64,000 bases of DNA from Palsa-504 sp963818225. Its GTDB lineage: Bacteria; Actinomycetota; Actinomycetes; Streptosporangiales; Streptosporangiaceae. Each line of letters starts with the position of its first letter. Within the stretch, counting starts at the first letter, position 1. This document shows positions 26,392 through 36,065 of the stretch, piece by piece. The translations under genes were made by a program, and so were the position numbers. The notes beneath the pieces were generated by a model that was not told where the DNA came from, ran no database searches, and saw nothing but the letters and a program-made list of their open reading frames with translations. The stretch covers positions 62,001 to 126,000 of the forward strand of contig CAWFRO010000004.1 of assembly GCA_963818225.1 (NCBI GenBank). The letters run 5' to 3'.

Positions 26392-26423
26392 CGTAATATT
26401 ACGATGACTAATTGTGAGATTAG
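26392..26423. promoter_or_regulatory. Two adjacent small palindromes before STAS gene
   Basis: CGTAATATTACG (26392-26403) is a perfect 12-base palindrome. Five bases later, CTAAT and ATTAG form an inverted repeat around TGTGAG (26408-26423). Both are AT-rich and lie about 65-95 bases before the STAS start, a usual operator position. Confidence 0.45.
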
Positions 26424-26486
26424 CCATGTCAGCGCCATGATCATGCCTTAGGGTTCCTATTTATAACCAGCATGCGGTCCTGAGAC

Positions 26487-26942
26487 GTGGCACATGCAGT
26501 CGAGCGGCAGCGGGAGGCTGTCTTGGACTCGATGGGTTTGCTGCTCACGTCACATAGGCGCGGCCGTTGCCTGGTGGTGAACGTCTGCGGGACGGTCGGA
26601 GCCGACACCGTAGGGCTGCTGCAGACCGGGCTTCGCGCCGCCCTGGACAGTACTCTCCTGTTTATCGCGGTGAATCTGGCCGAGGCGGTGCTGGCCGACG
26701 CCGCCGCCCTGGAGGTGCTGACCGGCATCCACCGCGGCGCGGTCGCGGCCAGCAAGGTGTTCCTGGTGGTCGCGCCCGACTCGGAGGCACGCGAAAGGAT
26801 GCGGATCACCGGGCTGGACCGGTCACTGCTGGTCTTCCTCACCGTCGCGGACTTCAACGCCTGGAACGGCGACCTCGGCACCCGGCCGAACGACGCCCCC
26901 GGCGCCCAGTCAGATGGCGGGGGTGTCCTCACACGCGGATAA
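26487..26942 (+). CDS. STAS-domain protein lacking the phospho-acceptor serine
   Basis: A 151-residue protein whose residues about 20-120 follow the STAS fold of anti-sigma-factor antagonists (GRCLVVNVCGTVGADTV, then FIAVNLAEAVLADAAALEVL). In SpoIIAA-type proteins the equivalent loop is DSSG with a serine phosphorylated by the partner kinase; here it reads DAAA. Regulation by serine phosphorylation therefore seems lost. GTG 26487 is used, but ATG 26532 is possible. It overlaps the convergent gene by 14 bases. Confidence 0.72.
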   Translation: MAHAVERQREAVLDSMGLLLTSHRRGRCLVVNVCGTVGADTVGLLQTGLRAALDSTLLFIAVNLAEAVLADAAALEVLTGIHRGAVAASKVFLVVAPDSEARERMRITGLDRSLLVFLTVADFNAWNGDLGTRPNDAPGAQSDGGGVLTRG

Positions 26943-27189
26943 GCCCCAGCAGGTACGCCAGCCGGGACGCCGCTGCACGCGGCTCGCCAGCAGCGGCGAG
27001 CACCATGCCGTCAAAGGCGACATAGCACCCGCCCGTGACGCCGACGGTCGCGGACACGGCAACGGACAGCGGGTTCGCCACCTCAAGCGCGGGACACGGG
27101 CCGCATCCCAGGCGGGCGTGCAAGCCGAGCCGGCGCAGGTGCACGGCCAGAGTCCGCAGGGATCCGGAGGCATCATCGTGACCGGTCAT
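26929..27189 (-). CDS. Conserved hypothetical protein, 86 residues
   Basis: A short frame with protein-like content (LRTLAVHLRRLGLHARLGC, then VANPLSVAVSATVG and GCYVAFDGMVLA), consistent with one helix and a beta-hairpin-rich domain. ATG 27189 is chosen because sequence further upstream has poor coding character. It converges on and slightly overlaps the STAS gene. No family recognised. Confidence 0.5.
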   Translation of the reverse strand: MTGHDDASGSLRTLAVHLRRLGLHARLGCGPCPALEVANPLSVAVSATVGVTGGCYVAFDGMVLAAAGEPRAAASRLAYLLGLIRV

Positions 27190-27334
27190 CGCTGGCCACC
27201 CTCCGATGGGAATCCTCCTATCATGCACCGGTGACCGCTTGATCGCTGGACGTAGCCAATTTTTGCTGAGGAACTTTCCCGGGCCACCCGGCGCCCTTCC
27301 CCACGTGGACGCGGCCAGCGAGCCAGCATGATGC

Positions 27335-27340
27335 GATAAT
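27335..27340 (+). promoter_or_regulatory. Probable leaderless -10 box
   Basis: GATAAT followed by six bases and then ATG at 27347; no ribosome site is present. Confidence 0.5.
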
Positions 27341-27346
27341 GACGGC

Positions 27347-27652
27347 ATGTCACGACGGATCGTCACCCCAGCTCTGATCATCGGAGGCGTGATCGCGGGC
27401 GGGGCCGTGCTCGCGCGGCTGCTCGGTTACAAGCTGGCCGGAAACGTCGTGGTCCGGTGCCGTCAGGGCCACGTGTTCACCACCGTGTGGATCCCGGGCG
27501 TGAAACTCAAGGAGCTCGACCTGGTCGTGGCCAGGATCCAGCACTGCCCGGTCGGAAAGCACTGGAGCCTGGTCGTCCCGGTGCGCGAGGGAGAACTGAC
27601 CGATGGCGAACGGCAGTTTGCTCAGCAGCACCACGACCTGCCGATTCCCTGA
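27347..27652 (+). CDS. Conserved hypothetical protein with one membrane segment
   Basis: A 101-residue protein with an N-terminal membrane segment (PALIIGGVIAGGAVLARLLG) and a small beta-rich domain with a CRQGHVF and CPVGKHW pair, which could bind a metal. Similar small proteins are common in actinomycetes, without known function. The start codon directly follows a -10 box, so the message is probably leaderless. Confidence 0.7.
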   Translation: MSRRIVTPALIIGGVIAGGAVLARLLGYKLAGNVVVRCRQGHVFTTVWIPGVKLKELDLVVARIQHCPVGKHWSLVVPVREGELTDGERQFAQQHHDLPIP

Positions 27653-27862
27653 CTCCTGCCGCCGCGTGTCGCCAGCCGGCCGTCACCTGGCCGATTCGCG
27701 GCGGGACCGGTAGTCGCTTAGCCGGCGCTCTCAGCACGTCCCCGCGGTCCCCGCGGCGGGCGCGGGCCAGTCGCTCGCCGGCCACTCACCCCGCTCCGGA
27801 CGATTCCCCGCCTGTGCCTGGCGGGCCGTGTGCGGGCCGGCTCGCCGGGTAGGCGCTAGTCC

Positions 27863-29016
27863 ATGCGGACTGAGCGGGCCGGGACCAGCGCCCAGGATTC
27901 CGGCGCAGACCCGAGCCCGCGGGACCGCCGATGGAAGAGATGGCGGCTATGGCTGCCGTTCCTGGCCAAGCCCCTGCGCCGCGGTGTGCTTATCTTCATC
28001 CTGCTGCTGATCATCGAGTATCTCGTCGTGCCCGAGCTGGTGGGGGCCAGCAAGGACTTTTACCTGCTCGGCCAGGTGAACCCTGCCTGGCTGGTCGCAG
28101 GCCTCGTGCTGGAGAGCGCGAGCCTGTTCTGCTACGGCCTGCTGACCCGGGCGCTGCTGCCCCGTGGCGGGCCTGGCCTGTCCCGGCTGTTCCGGATCGA
28201 TCTTGCTGCCGCGGCGGTCGCGCACGTCATCCCGGCCGGCACCGTCGGCAGCGCGGGGGTCGGCTATCGCCTGTTCACCGCCGAGGGCATCAGGGGCCAG
28301 GACGCCGCGGTGATGATGGCGACCAAAGGCCTGGGCTCGACCGTGATGCTGAACGTCCTGTTGTGGCTGTCCCTGGTCGTGTCCATCCCGCTCGCAGGCT
28401 TCCACCCGATCTACGTGACGGTGGCCATCATCGGCGCGGTCTTGCTGCTCGCCGTCGCCGCCCTGGCCCTGGGCATTTCCCGCGGGACCGAGCGCGCGTC
28501 CCGCATCCTGCACGCGGCAGGAAACCGGATTCCCGGCCTGACCGGGGAGCGCCTGGAGGGCATTTTCCGCGACGCCGTGGCCCGCTGTCCCACCTTGCCC
28601 ACGACCGGCGCGTCCTGGCCAGGTCGCTGACCTGGGCGTCGCTCAACTGGCTGCTGGACGCGGCGTCGCTGTGGTGCTTCATCGCCGCCTTCGGCCGCCT
28701 GGCGAACCCGGTTGAGCTGTTCGCCGCCTACGGGATCGCCAACGTGATCGGTGTCCTGCCCGTGACGCCAGCCGGGCTGGGCGTGATCGACTCGGTGGCC
28801 CCGCTCCTGCTGGTCAGCTTCGGGGTTACCCGCAGCGTGGCCACGCTGGGTGTGCTCGCCTGGCGGCTGGTGAACTTCTGGCTGCCGATTCCGGCGGGCG
28901 CCATCGCCTACGCGACGCTGAAGGTTCCCCGCGGGTCCGGCCTGAAGGCGATGCGCGCGGCCGCCGCCAGCCTGATCAGCCATCAGGAATCACCCCAGGA
29001 TCACGACGACGACTAG
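27863..29016 (+). CDS. YbhN/AglD-type (UPF0104) membrane protein, one frameshift
   Basis: A flippase-like membrane protein of the family that includes the membrane part of lysylphosphatidylglycerol synthases. About eight helices are visible, with the conserved blocks HVIPAGTVGSAGVGYRLF, GLGSTVMLN and, after the frame change, GVLPVTPAGLGVIDSV. The frame changes at 28582-28586; one missing C restores VARLSHLAHDRRVLARSLTW. It probably handles a lipid or lipid-linked substrate. The C-terminal tail is hydrophilic and ends in acidic residues. Confidence 0.8.
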
Positions 29017-29065
29017 GGCCGCGGCGGGCAGGCCGGTTTCCCGCCTGAGCCGGACGGCCGCCCCT

Positions 29066-29127
29066 CAGCTCGCCCGGACCGGCCCCGGCCGGCCCTGAGC
29101 TCGCCCGCACCGGCCCCGGCCGGCCCT
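29066..29127. repeat. 31-base direct repeat with GGCCGG palindromes
   Basis: Two tandem copies of a unit starting (C/G)AGCTCGCCCG(G/C)ACC and ending in CGGCCCT, each with a CCGGCCCCGGCCGG core that can fold back. It follows the YbhN gene and may act as a terminator. Confidence 0.65.
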
Positions 29128-29258
29128 TGGCGGAGCCTGCGCCGCGGCCTCGCCCACCAGAGCAGCCAGGCCCTGCGATCGCACCAGGTTACAGCGGGCT
29201 AAATATTTTTTAAGATTTCTTTTATCCCGACCCATCCGATCCTGCCTCGGCCCCGAAG

Positions 29259-29861
29259 GTGCCTATGAACCCGAACGACTCGGACGCGTCCCGGTTCACG
29301 CCGGCGACTGCGGATAGGAGGGGAGAGCGGGATCTAGATGACCTGCTCGTCCACGTGGCACGTGGCGACCAGGCTGCGTTCGAGGCGCTGTACGACCGGA
29401 TGGTCGGCCCGGTGTACGGCGTCATTCGCAGGGTTCTTCGTGATCCGTCCCAGTCCGAGGAGGTCGCCCAGGAGGTCCTTCTCGAAGTGTGGCGGACCGC
29501 GACACGGTTTGACCCGGCCATGGGTGGCGCGGCGACGTGGGTGACGACTATCGCCCACCGCCGCGCCATCGACCGTGTCCGGTCCACGACGGCCGCGGCC
29601 GGCCGCGAGTTCCGTAACGCCGATGTCAGCCCCCCGCACGATGAGGTCGCCGAAGCAGTGGAAGCCAGCCTGGACCGCGAACGGGTTCGGCGCTGCCTGG
29701 ACGGGCTCACCGATATCCAGCGCGAGTCGATCACCCTGGCCTACTACGGCGGGCACAGCTACCGTCAGGTGTCCGAGTTGCTGAACGTCACTCTGGGGGC
29801 GATCAAGACCAGGATCCGCGACGGGCTGATCCGGATGCGCGACTGCCTGGGGGTGAGCTGA
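29259..29861 (+). CDS. sigK: ECF sigma factor, SigK family
   Basis: A 200-residue ECF sigma factor. Region 2 covers about residues 30-100 (AFEALYDRMVGPVYGVIRRV, then EEVAQEVLLEVWRTATRFDP) and region 4 about 140-195 (DIQRESITLAYYGGHSYRQV, then LNVTLGAIKTRIRDGLIRM). It is followed with a one-base overlap by its anti-sigma factor, the standard sigK-rskA arrangement. GTG 29259 or ATG 29265 may be the start. The AT-rich stretch at 29195-29230 is the likely promoter. Its usual target genes include its own operon. Confidence 0.88.
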   Translation: MPMNPNDSDASRFTPATADRRGERDLDDLLVHVARGDQAAFEALYDRMVGPVYGVIRRVLRDPSQSEEVAQEVLLEVWRTATRFDPAMGGAATWVTTIAHRRAIDRVRSTTAAAGREFRNADVSPPHDEVAEAVEASLDRERVRRCLDGLTDIQRESITLAYYGGHSYRQVSELLNVTLGAIKTRIRDGLIRMRDCLGVS

Positions 29862-30676
29862 TGCCGCTGTTCCGCCGGGACCTGCACACGCTCACCGGGG
29901 CTTACGCGCTCGACGCTATCGACCCTGGCGGTGAGCTGACCAGGTTCACCCGCCACCTGGCCCGCTGCCAGTCCTGCGCCAGCGAGGTCCGCGGGTTCCG
30001 TGAGGTGACCACGGCCATGGCCTTCGCCGCCACCGCCGAGCCGCCGCCCGAGATGCGCGACCAGGTGCTGGCCGCGGTGGCGCACACCCGCCAGCTGCCC
30101 CCTGAGATCAGGACCCACGCCCGCCCGCGCCGTAGCCCGACCACGGCCCCGTGGCTGCCCTGGCTGTCCGGCGTCGTCGCGGCGGCCGCGATCGTGGTCG
30201 CGGTGGTGTTCGGCGTCGCGAATGCTCATACCCAGCAGCAGCTCAACGCGGCCCGGGCGCAGAACCAGGCGCTGGCGGCGGGCCAGGCCAAGGTCGAGGC
30301 CGAGCTCAGCCAGGCCCGCGCCCACGACCAGGCGCTGGCCAAGATCCTCGGCGCGCCGAACGTCACGCTGCTCTCCCAGGCGACGACCAAGGGCGGCGTG
30401 GCCGTCGTGGTGCTGGATGCGGCCCAGCGCCAGCTGGTCGTGGCCACGTCCGGGCTGCCCGCGCTGCCCGCCGGCAAGGTGTACCAGCTGTGGCTGATCG
30501 GCCCGGTGAAGATCGTCTCGGCCGGCCTGCTGCCCGCCGCCCAGAACGGGGTGACCTCGCCCGTCGTCGCGACCGGCCTGGTCAAGGGCGACAAGCTCGG
30601 CCTGACCGTCGAGCCCGCCCCCGGCAGCAAGCAGCCCACCACCACCCCGATCCTCGCCCTGCCCGTGCCGGTGTGA
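29861..30676 (+). CDS. rskA: Anti-sigma-K factor
   Basis: A 271-residue membrane anti-sigma factor. The cytoplasmic N-terminus (LTGAYALDAIDPGGELTRF, then HLARCQSC) binds the sigma factor and has a zinc-like HxxxCxxC motif. A membrane helix follows near residues 102-123, then a short coiled segment (QQQLNAARAQNQAL), and the extracytoplasmic RskA domain (VYQLWLIGPVK). Signal-driven proteolysis would release SigK; this is known of the family. The start overlaps the sigK stop (TGATG). Confidence 0.88.
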   Translation: MPLFRRDLHTLTGAYALDAIDPGGELTRFTRHLARCQSCASEVRGFREVTTAMAFAATAEPPPEMRDQVLAAVAHTRQLPPEIRTHARPRRSPTTAPWLPWLSGVVAAAAIVVAVVFGVANAHTQQQLNAARAQNQALAAGQAKVEAELSQARAHDQALAKILGAPNVTLLSQATTKGGVAVVVLDAAQRQLVVATSGLPALPAGKVYQLWLIGPVKIVSAGLLPAAQNGVTSPVVATGLVKGDKLGLTVEPAPGSKQPTTTPILALPVPV

Positions 30677-30767
30677 GCCTCCGCCCGCAGCCCCGCCCGC
30701 CCCGCCCGCCCCGCTCGCCGCGCGTCGCCGTCCCCACCGCTGTTGTCCCGGTCGCACCCGCATGAGA

Positions 30768-30803
30768 GTGGCAACGTACCCATTCTTCCGGGTAGGACGC
30801 CAC
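30768..30803. terminator. Imperfect hairpin after rskA
   Basis: GTGGC/GCCAC outer and TACCC/GGGTA inner arms with a four-base internal mismatch and an eight-base loop. Position after rskA suggests termination. Confidence 0.45.
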
Positions 30804-30968
30804 GTTCATTGGTTGGCGACCGCGCCCTAGGGCAACGGATGGTGCGGATGGGGGAGAGGAACACTGGAGACTGCAGTGTGCGGCGGTACCGGCCCGGCCT
30901 GTCGCGGGGTGGCAGAGCCGGTGATCAGCGGTAACGTTCCCGGAACGGTCCGGGCATACCGTGGTCTC

Positions 30969-32198
30969 GTGGATGGAGCGCAGTCAGCTGGCGGGCGGGC
31001 AGCTGAGGTACCGGAAGTCGCAGTGCGCCGCTTTCGCTTGCTGTCACCAGTGACGGCAACGGTCCTGGGTGTTCTGGTGCTGGTGCTGTCGGTGGCGACC
31101 TTGACGCTGAAGGGTTTCGATCATCAGCTGACGACCAGCGGCACCTGGTCGGGAATTGCCATCGTCGTGATGTACGCCGGCGTGGGCCTGGCGGTGGCGC
31201 GACGCCAGCCGCGCAACCCCATCGGCTGGCTTCTGCTCATCTTCATCGCGCTGTACGTGCTGAGCGCCGGTGCCGTCGAGTACGCGGTGCTGGCCTACAG
31301 CCTGGGCCACCGGGGGCTGCCGCGCCTCGGTAGCCGTGGTACTCGATTCGTTGCAGGCGCCTTCGCTCGCGTTGTTCCCTCCGGTCATCTTGCTGTTCCC
31401 GGACGGCCGGCTGACGTGGCGCGGCTGGCGGCGGGTGCTGTGGGTCTACGCGGCGCTGACCGCTTACGTGTCGGTGGTCGCCGTCGCCCAGGCGGTCGCC
31501 GCGGTTGCCGGTCACGACATCCGCCTCGGCGCCAACGGCAACCTCACGACTACGGGCCAGCTGGGAGGCTGGCTGGCCAATCCGCCCGCGTGGCTGGCTG
31601 GCCCGGTCCTGATCTCGATCGCGGCGATCGGCCTGTCGTTCGTGGCCCGCCAGGTGCTCAGCTGGCGGCGGGCCGGGGGCGAGCGCCGCCAGCAGCTGAA
31701 GTGGCTGGCCAGTGGCGCCGCGATCACGGTGTTCTCGATCCTGCTCGGGATCCTGATCGGCTCTCCTGGCCCGCTGGTCGGGCTGGCCGCCTGCCGGTCG
31801 GCATCGGCGTGGGAATCTTGAAGTACCGGCTTTATGACATCGACCGGCTCATCAGCCGGACGCTCGCGTACGCGATCGTCACCGGGCTGCTGGTCGGGGT
31901 CTACGCCGGGCTGGTGCTGCTGGCGACCGAGGTGTTCCGGTTCCGCACGCCGGTGGCGGTGGCGGCTGCCACCCTGGCCGCGGCCGCCCTGTTCAACCCG
32001 CTTCGGCTGCGGGTGCAGCACGCGGTGGACCGGCGGTTCAACCGCGCCCGCTACGACGCCGACCAGACCGTGGCAGCATTCGCGGCCCGGCTGAAAGACG
32101 CCGCGGACCTGGATTCGGTCCGTGATGACCTGACCGGAGTCGTACAGCAGGTCCTGGAACCCGCCCACCTCTCGGTGTGGGTCAGTCGGCGCAACTGA
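30969..32198 (+). CDS. Sensor-like multi-helix membrane protein without kinase domain, two frameshifts
   Basis: N-terminal helices (VTATVLGVLVLVLSVATLTL and others) and the block NPIGWLLLI lead to more helices and the signature YRLYDIDRLISRTLAYAIVT, then a cytoplasmic VDRRFNRARYDADQTVAAFA region. This is the sensor part common in actinomycete histidine kinases, but the protein ends before any H-box or ATPase domain. Two frame changes (31312-31328 and 31783-31793) cancel each other, so indels in sequence data are likely. GTG 30969 is the best start guess. Confidence 0.68.
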   Translation: MDGAQSAGGRAAEVPEVAVRRFRLLSPVTATVLGVLVLVLSVATLTLKGFDHQLTTSGTWSGIAIVVMYAGVGLAVARRQPRNPIGWLLLIFIALYVLSAGAVEYAVLAYSLGHRGLPRLGSRGTRFVAGAFARVVPSGHLAVPGRPADVARLAAGAVGLRGADRLRVGGRRRPGGRRGCRSRHPPRRQRQPHDYGPAGRLAGQSARVAGWPGPDLDRGDRPVVRGPPGAQLAAGRGRAPPAAEVAGQWRRDHGVLDPARDPDRLSWPAGRAGRLPVGIGVGILKYRLYDIDRLISRTLAYAIVTGLLVGVYAGLVLLATEVFRFRTPVAVAAATLAAAALFNPLRLRVQHAVDRRFNRARYDADQTVAAFAARLKDAADLDSVRDDLTGVVQQVLEPAHLSVWVSRRN

Positions 32199-32408
32199 GC
32201 CAGGCCGCTGCCGAGGGCATGTGTGCCACAGCCCGCTCTCCTGAGCGCGACCATCAAGACGGGGTTATGCGGCGGGCTGGCTGCACGGTGGTGGGATCTA
32301 TCCAAGATGGCACTTCCCGTAACGCTGCCACGCCCAGCCGAGCCCAGCCCAGCCCCGCCCTGCCCAAGGTCAGCGCGGCCAGCTCAAGGGCCGCCCTGGT
32401 AATCGAAG

Positions 32409-32440
32409 CCCGCCCTGGCCGTGAAAACGGCCAGGGCGGG
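32409..32440. terminator. Strong hairpin between convergent genes
   Basis: Perfect 14-base arms (CCCGCCCTGGCCGT and complement) close a GAAA loop. It lies between the sensor-like gene on plus and the DUF4331 cluster on minus and can serve both. Confidence 0.85.
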
Positions 32441-32462
32441 TCGGGGCCAGCGCTGGGAAGGG

Positions 32463-32780
32463 TCAGGCTGGCCAGCTCCAGGTGGTGACCTGGCCGCCGG
32501 TGATGACGACGGTGCCCGCCGGGTCCCGCTCGCCGGCCCAGATGGTGTACGGTCCCGCGGGCAGGCCCGGGTAGACGGCCGCGTACCTGGTCACGGCGGC
32601 CAGGTGCCGCGCCCGCACCTGCGAGTGCGTGCGCCGGGCGGCCGGATCGGCGTCCCGGCTGATCTCGATCTCCCGGCCGTCCAGGCCGGGCGGGGTGTAC
32701 AGGATCAGGGCCCCGACGTCGGCGCCCAGGTCCAGGACCACGGTTCCCGGGCCTGACGGCCCGGTAACTGGCTCGGTCAT
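32463..32780 (-). CDS. Small hypothetical protein linked to DUF4331 gene
   Basis: A 105-residue soluble protein starting MTEPVTGPSGPGTVVLDLGA, beta-rich with a central EIEISRDADPAARRTHSQVR segment, ending VTTWSWPA. A GGGAG ribosome site precedes ATG 32780. It follows the DUF4331 gene by 74 bases on the same strand. Similar small proteins beside secreted or phosphatase-like genes are common in actinomycetes; role unknown. Confidence 0.65.
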   Translation of the reverse strand: MTEPVTGPSGPGTVVLDLGADVGALILYTPPGLDGREIEISRDADPAARRTHSQVRARHLAAVTRYAAVYPGLPAGPYTIWAGERDPAGTVVITGGQVTTWSWPA

Positions 32781-32854
32781 GAGGAACTCCCGAGGATTCA
32801 AGGGCGGAATCCCGGCCGGGCCCGCGTGCAGGCCGGGCCGGGGGAGAGCCGCGA

Positions 32855-34226
32855 TCAGGACGGGTTGTCGAAGCCGCTGTACGGGACCCCGAGGTAGGGG
32901 AACGCGCTGAGATAGGAGGAGCTGACGCTGGCCGGGGTCAGCCCGTCGGTGAGCTTGGACGCGGCCGCGTCCGGGGTGAAGGTCTTGTCGACCAGCGGGT
33001 AGACGACCCCGGCCACCGCCCTCAGCTCGATCGCGACCACGTCGTCGGTCACCCGGCGGCCGTTCGGGAACCCGGCCAGGTCGCCGCGAAGCAGCCCGTA
33101 GATGCTCTGCTTGGCCGGCGGTGTCGGCGCGATCGAGGTGTTCAGCCGGAGCATGTCCGCGAGCACCGGCCCGGTCAGGTTGGTGAACCCGGGGATCAGC
33201 CCGGCCGGGATCCCGGTGAGCAGGATCGCCTCCAGGTCGGCCCGGGGCTTCCCGGACGCCACCAGCGCGGCCAGGTTGGGGAACACGCCGGGATACAGGC
33301 CGGGCAGCAGCGCCGCCAGGCCGGGCGCGGTCACGTACCCGGCGAACTGCTTGTCGTCGTCCGGCGGCAGCGTGTTCCACTGGTCCTTGTGGCCCAGCGG
33401 GATGATGACCTCGTTGACCAGCGGGTTGCCCAGCCGCGACACCTGGACGAACGGCCCCGCGTTCACGTACTCCCCGCCCTGCGCGTCGTACACTCTGGCC
33501 TTCTGGCGGCTCGCCGTAGTCCACACGCCGATGGTCGGGTGGCCCTTGACCGTCACGGCCGAGATCGGCACCTGGATCGCGATCGAGTGCACGTTCAGAT
33601 GATCGGTCGCGTTCACCCCGGCCGCCGGGCCCGGTGAAGGCGTTCAGCCCGTACTGGGCGTGCAGGTTCTCGAACGGCCGCAGGTCGCCCAGGTCAAAGA
33701 TCGCGCCCAGGTCGACGTAGAAACCCTCGGCGCGCTGGCCGGCGAACACGGTGATCCCGCCGCCCAGGCCGTGGATGGCCGAGGCGGCCAGGCTGGAGTA
33801 GTCCGGCGTCGACAGCGGCCCGATGTTGCACGGCGGGCAGGCCAGCCCGGTGCCGAGCACCTGGCCTGCGGAGCCGGTGGAGCGGGTGACCGTGTAGGTC
33901 TGGCGCCGGTTCCAGTTCGGGCTGCTCAGCGATTCGATCGGGCCCGTGTTGTACAGGAACGTGTCCGGGTCGGCCACCGTAGTGGTGAACCGGAACTGGT
34001 AGCTGATGTCCGCCTGGCCGTCCCCGTTGTTGTCGATGTGGATCTCGTACAGCACATCGTCGCCGAACTCATAGAAGTTCGGGCCGCCCGCCGGACCCTG
34101 CAGCGGGATGTAGTTGGCGATCAGGGTGACCGTGTCCGGCTTATCCGGGCTGACGAACGCGTACACGTCGGTGCTGTCGGCCACCGGGTCTTTGGAGATT
34201 TCCGGTGCCTCGCGGTGCGATGACAT
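32855..34226 (-). CDS. DUF4331 family protein, one frameshift
   Basis: The start SSHREAPEISKDPVADSTDVYAF is the hallmark of DUF4331 proteins, followed by YIPLQGPAGGPNFYEF and the calcium-like IDNNGDGQADISYQF loop. The frame changes at 33620-33632 (FTGP to AAGVNATDHLNVHSIAIQVP). The C-terminal half keeps family blocks such as NPLVNEVIIPLG and GRRVTDDVVAIELRAVAG and ends FPYLGVPYSGFDNP. The family is secreted or peripheral in some bacteria but function is unclear, and no signal peptide is seen here. AGCGAGG lies seven bases before the ATG. Confidence 0.82.
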
Positions 34227-34274
34227 TTACTTACCTCGCTGGTTCGAACTGGCTCGAATGGGCAGATGGCGGGA

Positions 34275-34586
34275 TCAGCCGATCGCCCGGGCGATCCGGG
34301 CGGCCAGGTCCTTGTCGCGCAGGCTGGTCTGGCTCGTCCCGGAGAACACCTCGATGTCCCCGGACTTCGCATCGCGCACGTGCACCACGATGGGTCCCGC
34401 TGGCGCGTTCGCGGCACCGTCGGTCGCCGGTGCCGCCGGCCGGGTGCTGGCCGACGCGGCCTGGCTCACGCCCGCGCCCAGGGCGGTGACGGCGAGTCCC
34501 GCGGCGCCTGCGGCTGCGGCCCCTTGCAACAGGGAGCGCCGCGATACATGGTCACCCGGCTCGGGCTGTGGGTCGTGTCTGGGCAT
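34275..34586 (-). CDS. Tat-exported small protein
   Basis: A 103-residue protein with a twin-arginine signal (SRRSLLQGAAAAGAAGLAV) and an Ala-rich cleavage region. The mature part has PIVVHVRDAKSGDIEVFSG, then a helix (DKDLAARIARAIG), a pattern seen in small exported actinomycete proteins. It is first in a three-gene minus-strand cluster with the DUF4331 gene 48 bases later, so export and DUF4331 function may be linked. Confidence 0.75.
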   Translation of the reverse strand: MPRHDPQPEPGDHVSRRSLLQGAAAAGAAGLAVTALGAGVSQAASASTRPAAPATDGAANAPAGPIVVHVRDAKSGDIEVFSGTSQTSLRDKDLAARIARAIG

Positions 34587-34826
34587 GACGATCCTTTCGG
34601 TGGCTGGTCAGCGGCCAGCCCGATTGAGGGGGCGGAGTATGTCACCTGCAGCTTCGCTACGGACCCCAGCGCGGATGGGTCCGCGCGAGAGATTTCCGTA
34701 ACATTCCGGCATCGCCGCCTCAGCGGGACATGTCTGCCTGTCGCGGCCCGCTCCGTCCGGCCAGCTGTGGCCGCCTCGTCCGGCCAGCCGCGGCCGCGCC
34801 GTCACCTGCGGCGTAGCATCCTCAAG

Positions 34827-36054
34827 GTGACGGCGAGCAGCGAGGGCCCTGAGCCCGACGCCTCAGACGTGGTGCTGGTCCTCAACGCGGGCAGCGCGAC
34901 AGTGAAGTTCGCCGTGATCGAGCCCCGGAGCGGGCGGCGCCTGCTCGGCGGGGAGGCCGAGAAGGTCGGCACGCCCGAGGCGCTGCTGCACCTCGAGCAG
35001 GACGCGGGCGCCCCGGTGACCGAACAACTCACCGACGGCAGCTATCAGGCGGCCATCACCCGCATCCTCGGCTACCTGCCGCAGTCCGACTCCGGGCCCC
35101 GCCTCATCGGCGCCGGCCACCGGGTGGTGCACGGAGGCGCGCAGTTCACCGCGTCGGTCCGGGTGGACGATGAGGTGATCGCGGCGATCCGGTCGTTCAG
35201 CCGCCTGGCGCCGCTGCACAACCCGGCGAACCTGGCCGGCATCGAGGCGGTCGCCGCCGCGCGGCCGGACTTGCCGCAAGTGGCCGTGTTCGACACCGCG
35301 TTCCACCAGACCATGCCGCCGGCCGCATACCGTTACGCCGTGCCCGAGCCGTGGTACACCCGGTACGGGGTCCGCCGGTACGGCTTCCACGGCATCAGCC
35401 ACCGCTTTGTCAGTGGCCGGGCCGCTGACCTGCTGGGCCGGCCGCTGGGCGAGCTGCGGCTGGTCACCGCGCATCTGGGTAACGGCTGCAGCGCGGCGGC
35501 GGTCCGCGACGGCGAGTCGGTAGATACCACGATGGGCCTGACCCCGCTGGAGGGGCTGGTCATGGGCACCCGCTCCGGCGACGTCGATCCCGGCATGTTC
35601 GGCTACCTGGCCGACGCGGCCGGCCTGACCGCCGGCCAGGTCACCGACGCCCTGGACACCGCCAGCGGCCTGGCCGCCCTGTCGGGGGTGGGCAACGACA
35701 TGCGCGCGGTCGAAGCCGCGGCGGCGGCCGGCGACGCCCGCGCCCGGCTCGCCCTTGACGTCTTCGTGCACCGCCTGGCCAAGGCGGTCGCCGCGCTGGT
35801 CACCAGCTTGGACCGGCTGGATGCGCTGGTCTTCACCGGCGGCATCGGCGAGCACAGCGTCACGGTCCGCAGCATGGTCCTGGCCCGGCTGGGCTTCCTC
35901 GGCCTGGCCGAGGACCCGCAGGCCAACGCCCGGCACGGCCAGGACACCGGCGGGCCGCATCAGCCTGGCCGCAACCGCCCTGGCCCTGGTCGTGCCGACG
36001 GATGAGGAACTGATGATCGCCCGCGACACCGCCCGCCTGATCGCGGTCACCTGA
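34827..36054 (+). CDS. ackA: Acetate kinase, frameshift near C-terminus
   Basis: Interconverts acetate plus ATP and acetyl phosphate. Family blocks: VLNAGSATVKFAV (the usual NAGSSSLK is NAGSATVK), GHRVVHGG, VFDTAFHQTMP, HLGNGCSAAAV, MGTRSGDVDPG, and FTGGIGEHS. The frame changes at 35950-35953; removing one G restores GGRISLAATALALVVPTDEEL to the normal end, giving about 408 residues, the usual length. GTG 34827 is the start, right after a CTCAAG stretch. No phosphotransacetylase gene is adjacent; an acylphosphatase follows 11 bases later. Confidence 0.88.
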
Positions 36055-36065
36055 CGACGGCGTCC

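Noticed and set aside
31312..31793. Programmed frameshifting in the sensor-like gene
   Set aside because: No slippery heptamer with a downstream structure was evident, and similar breaks occur in dozens of unrelated genes nearby.
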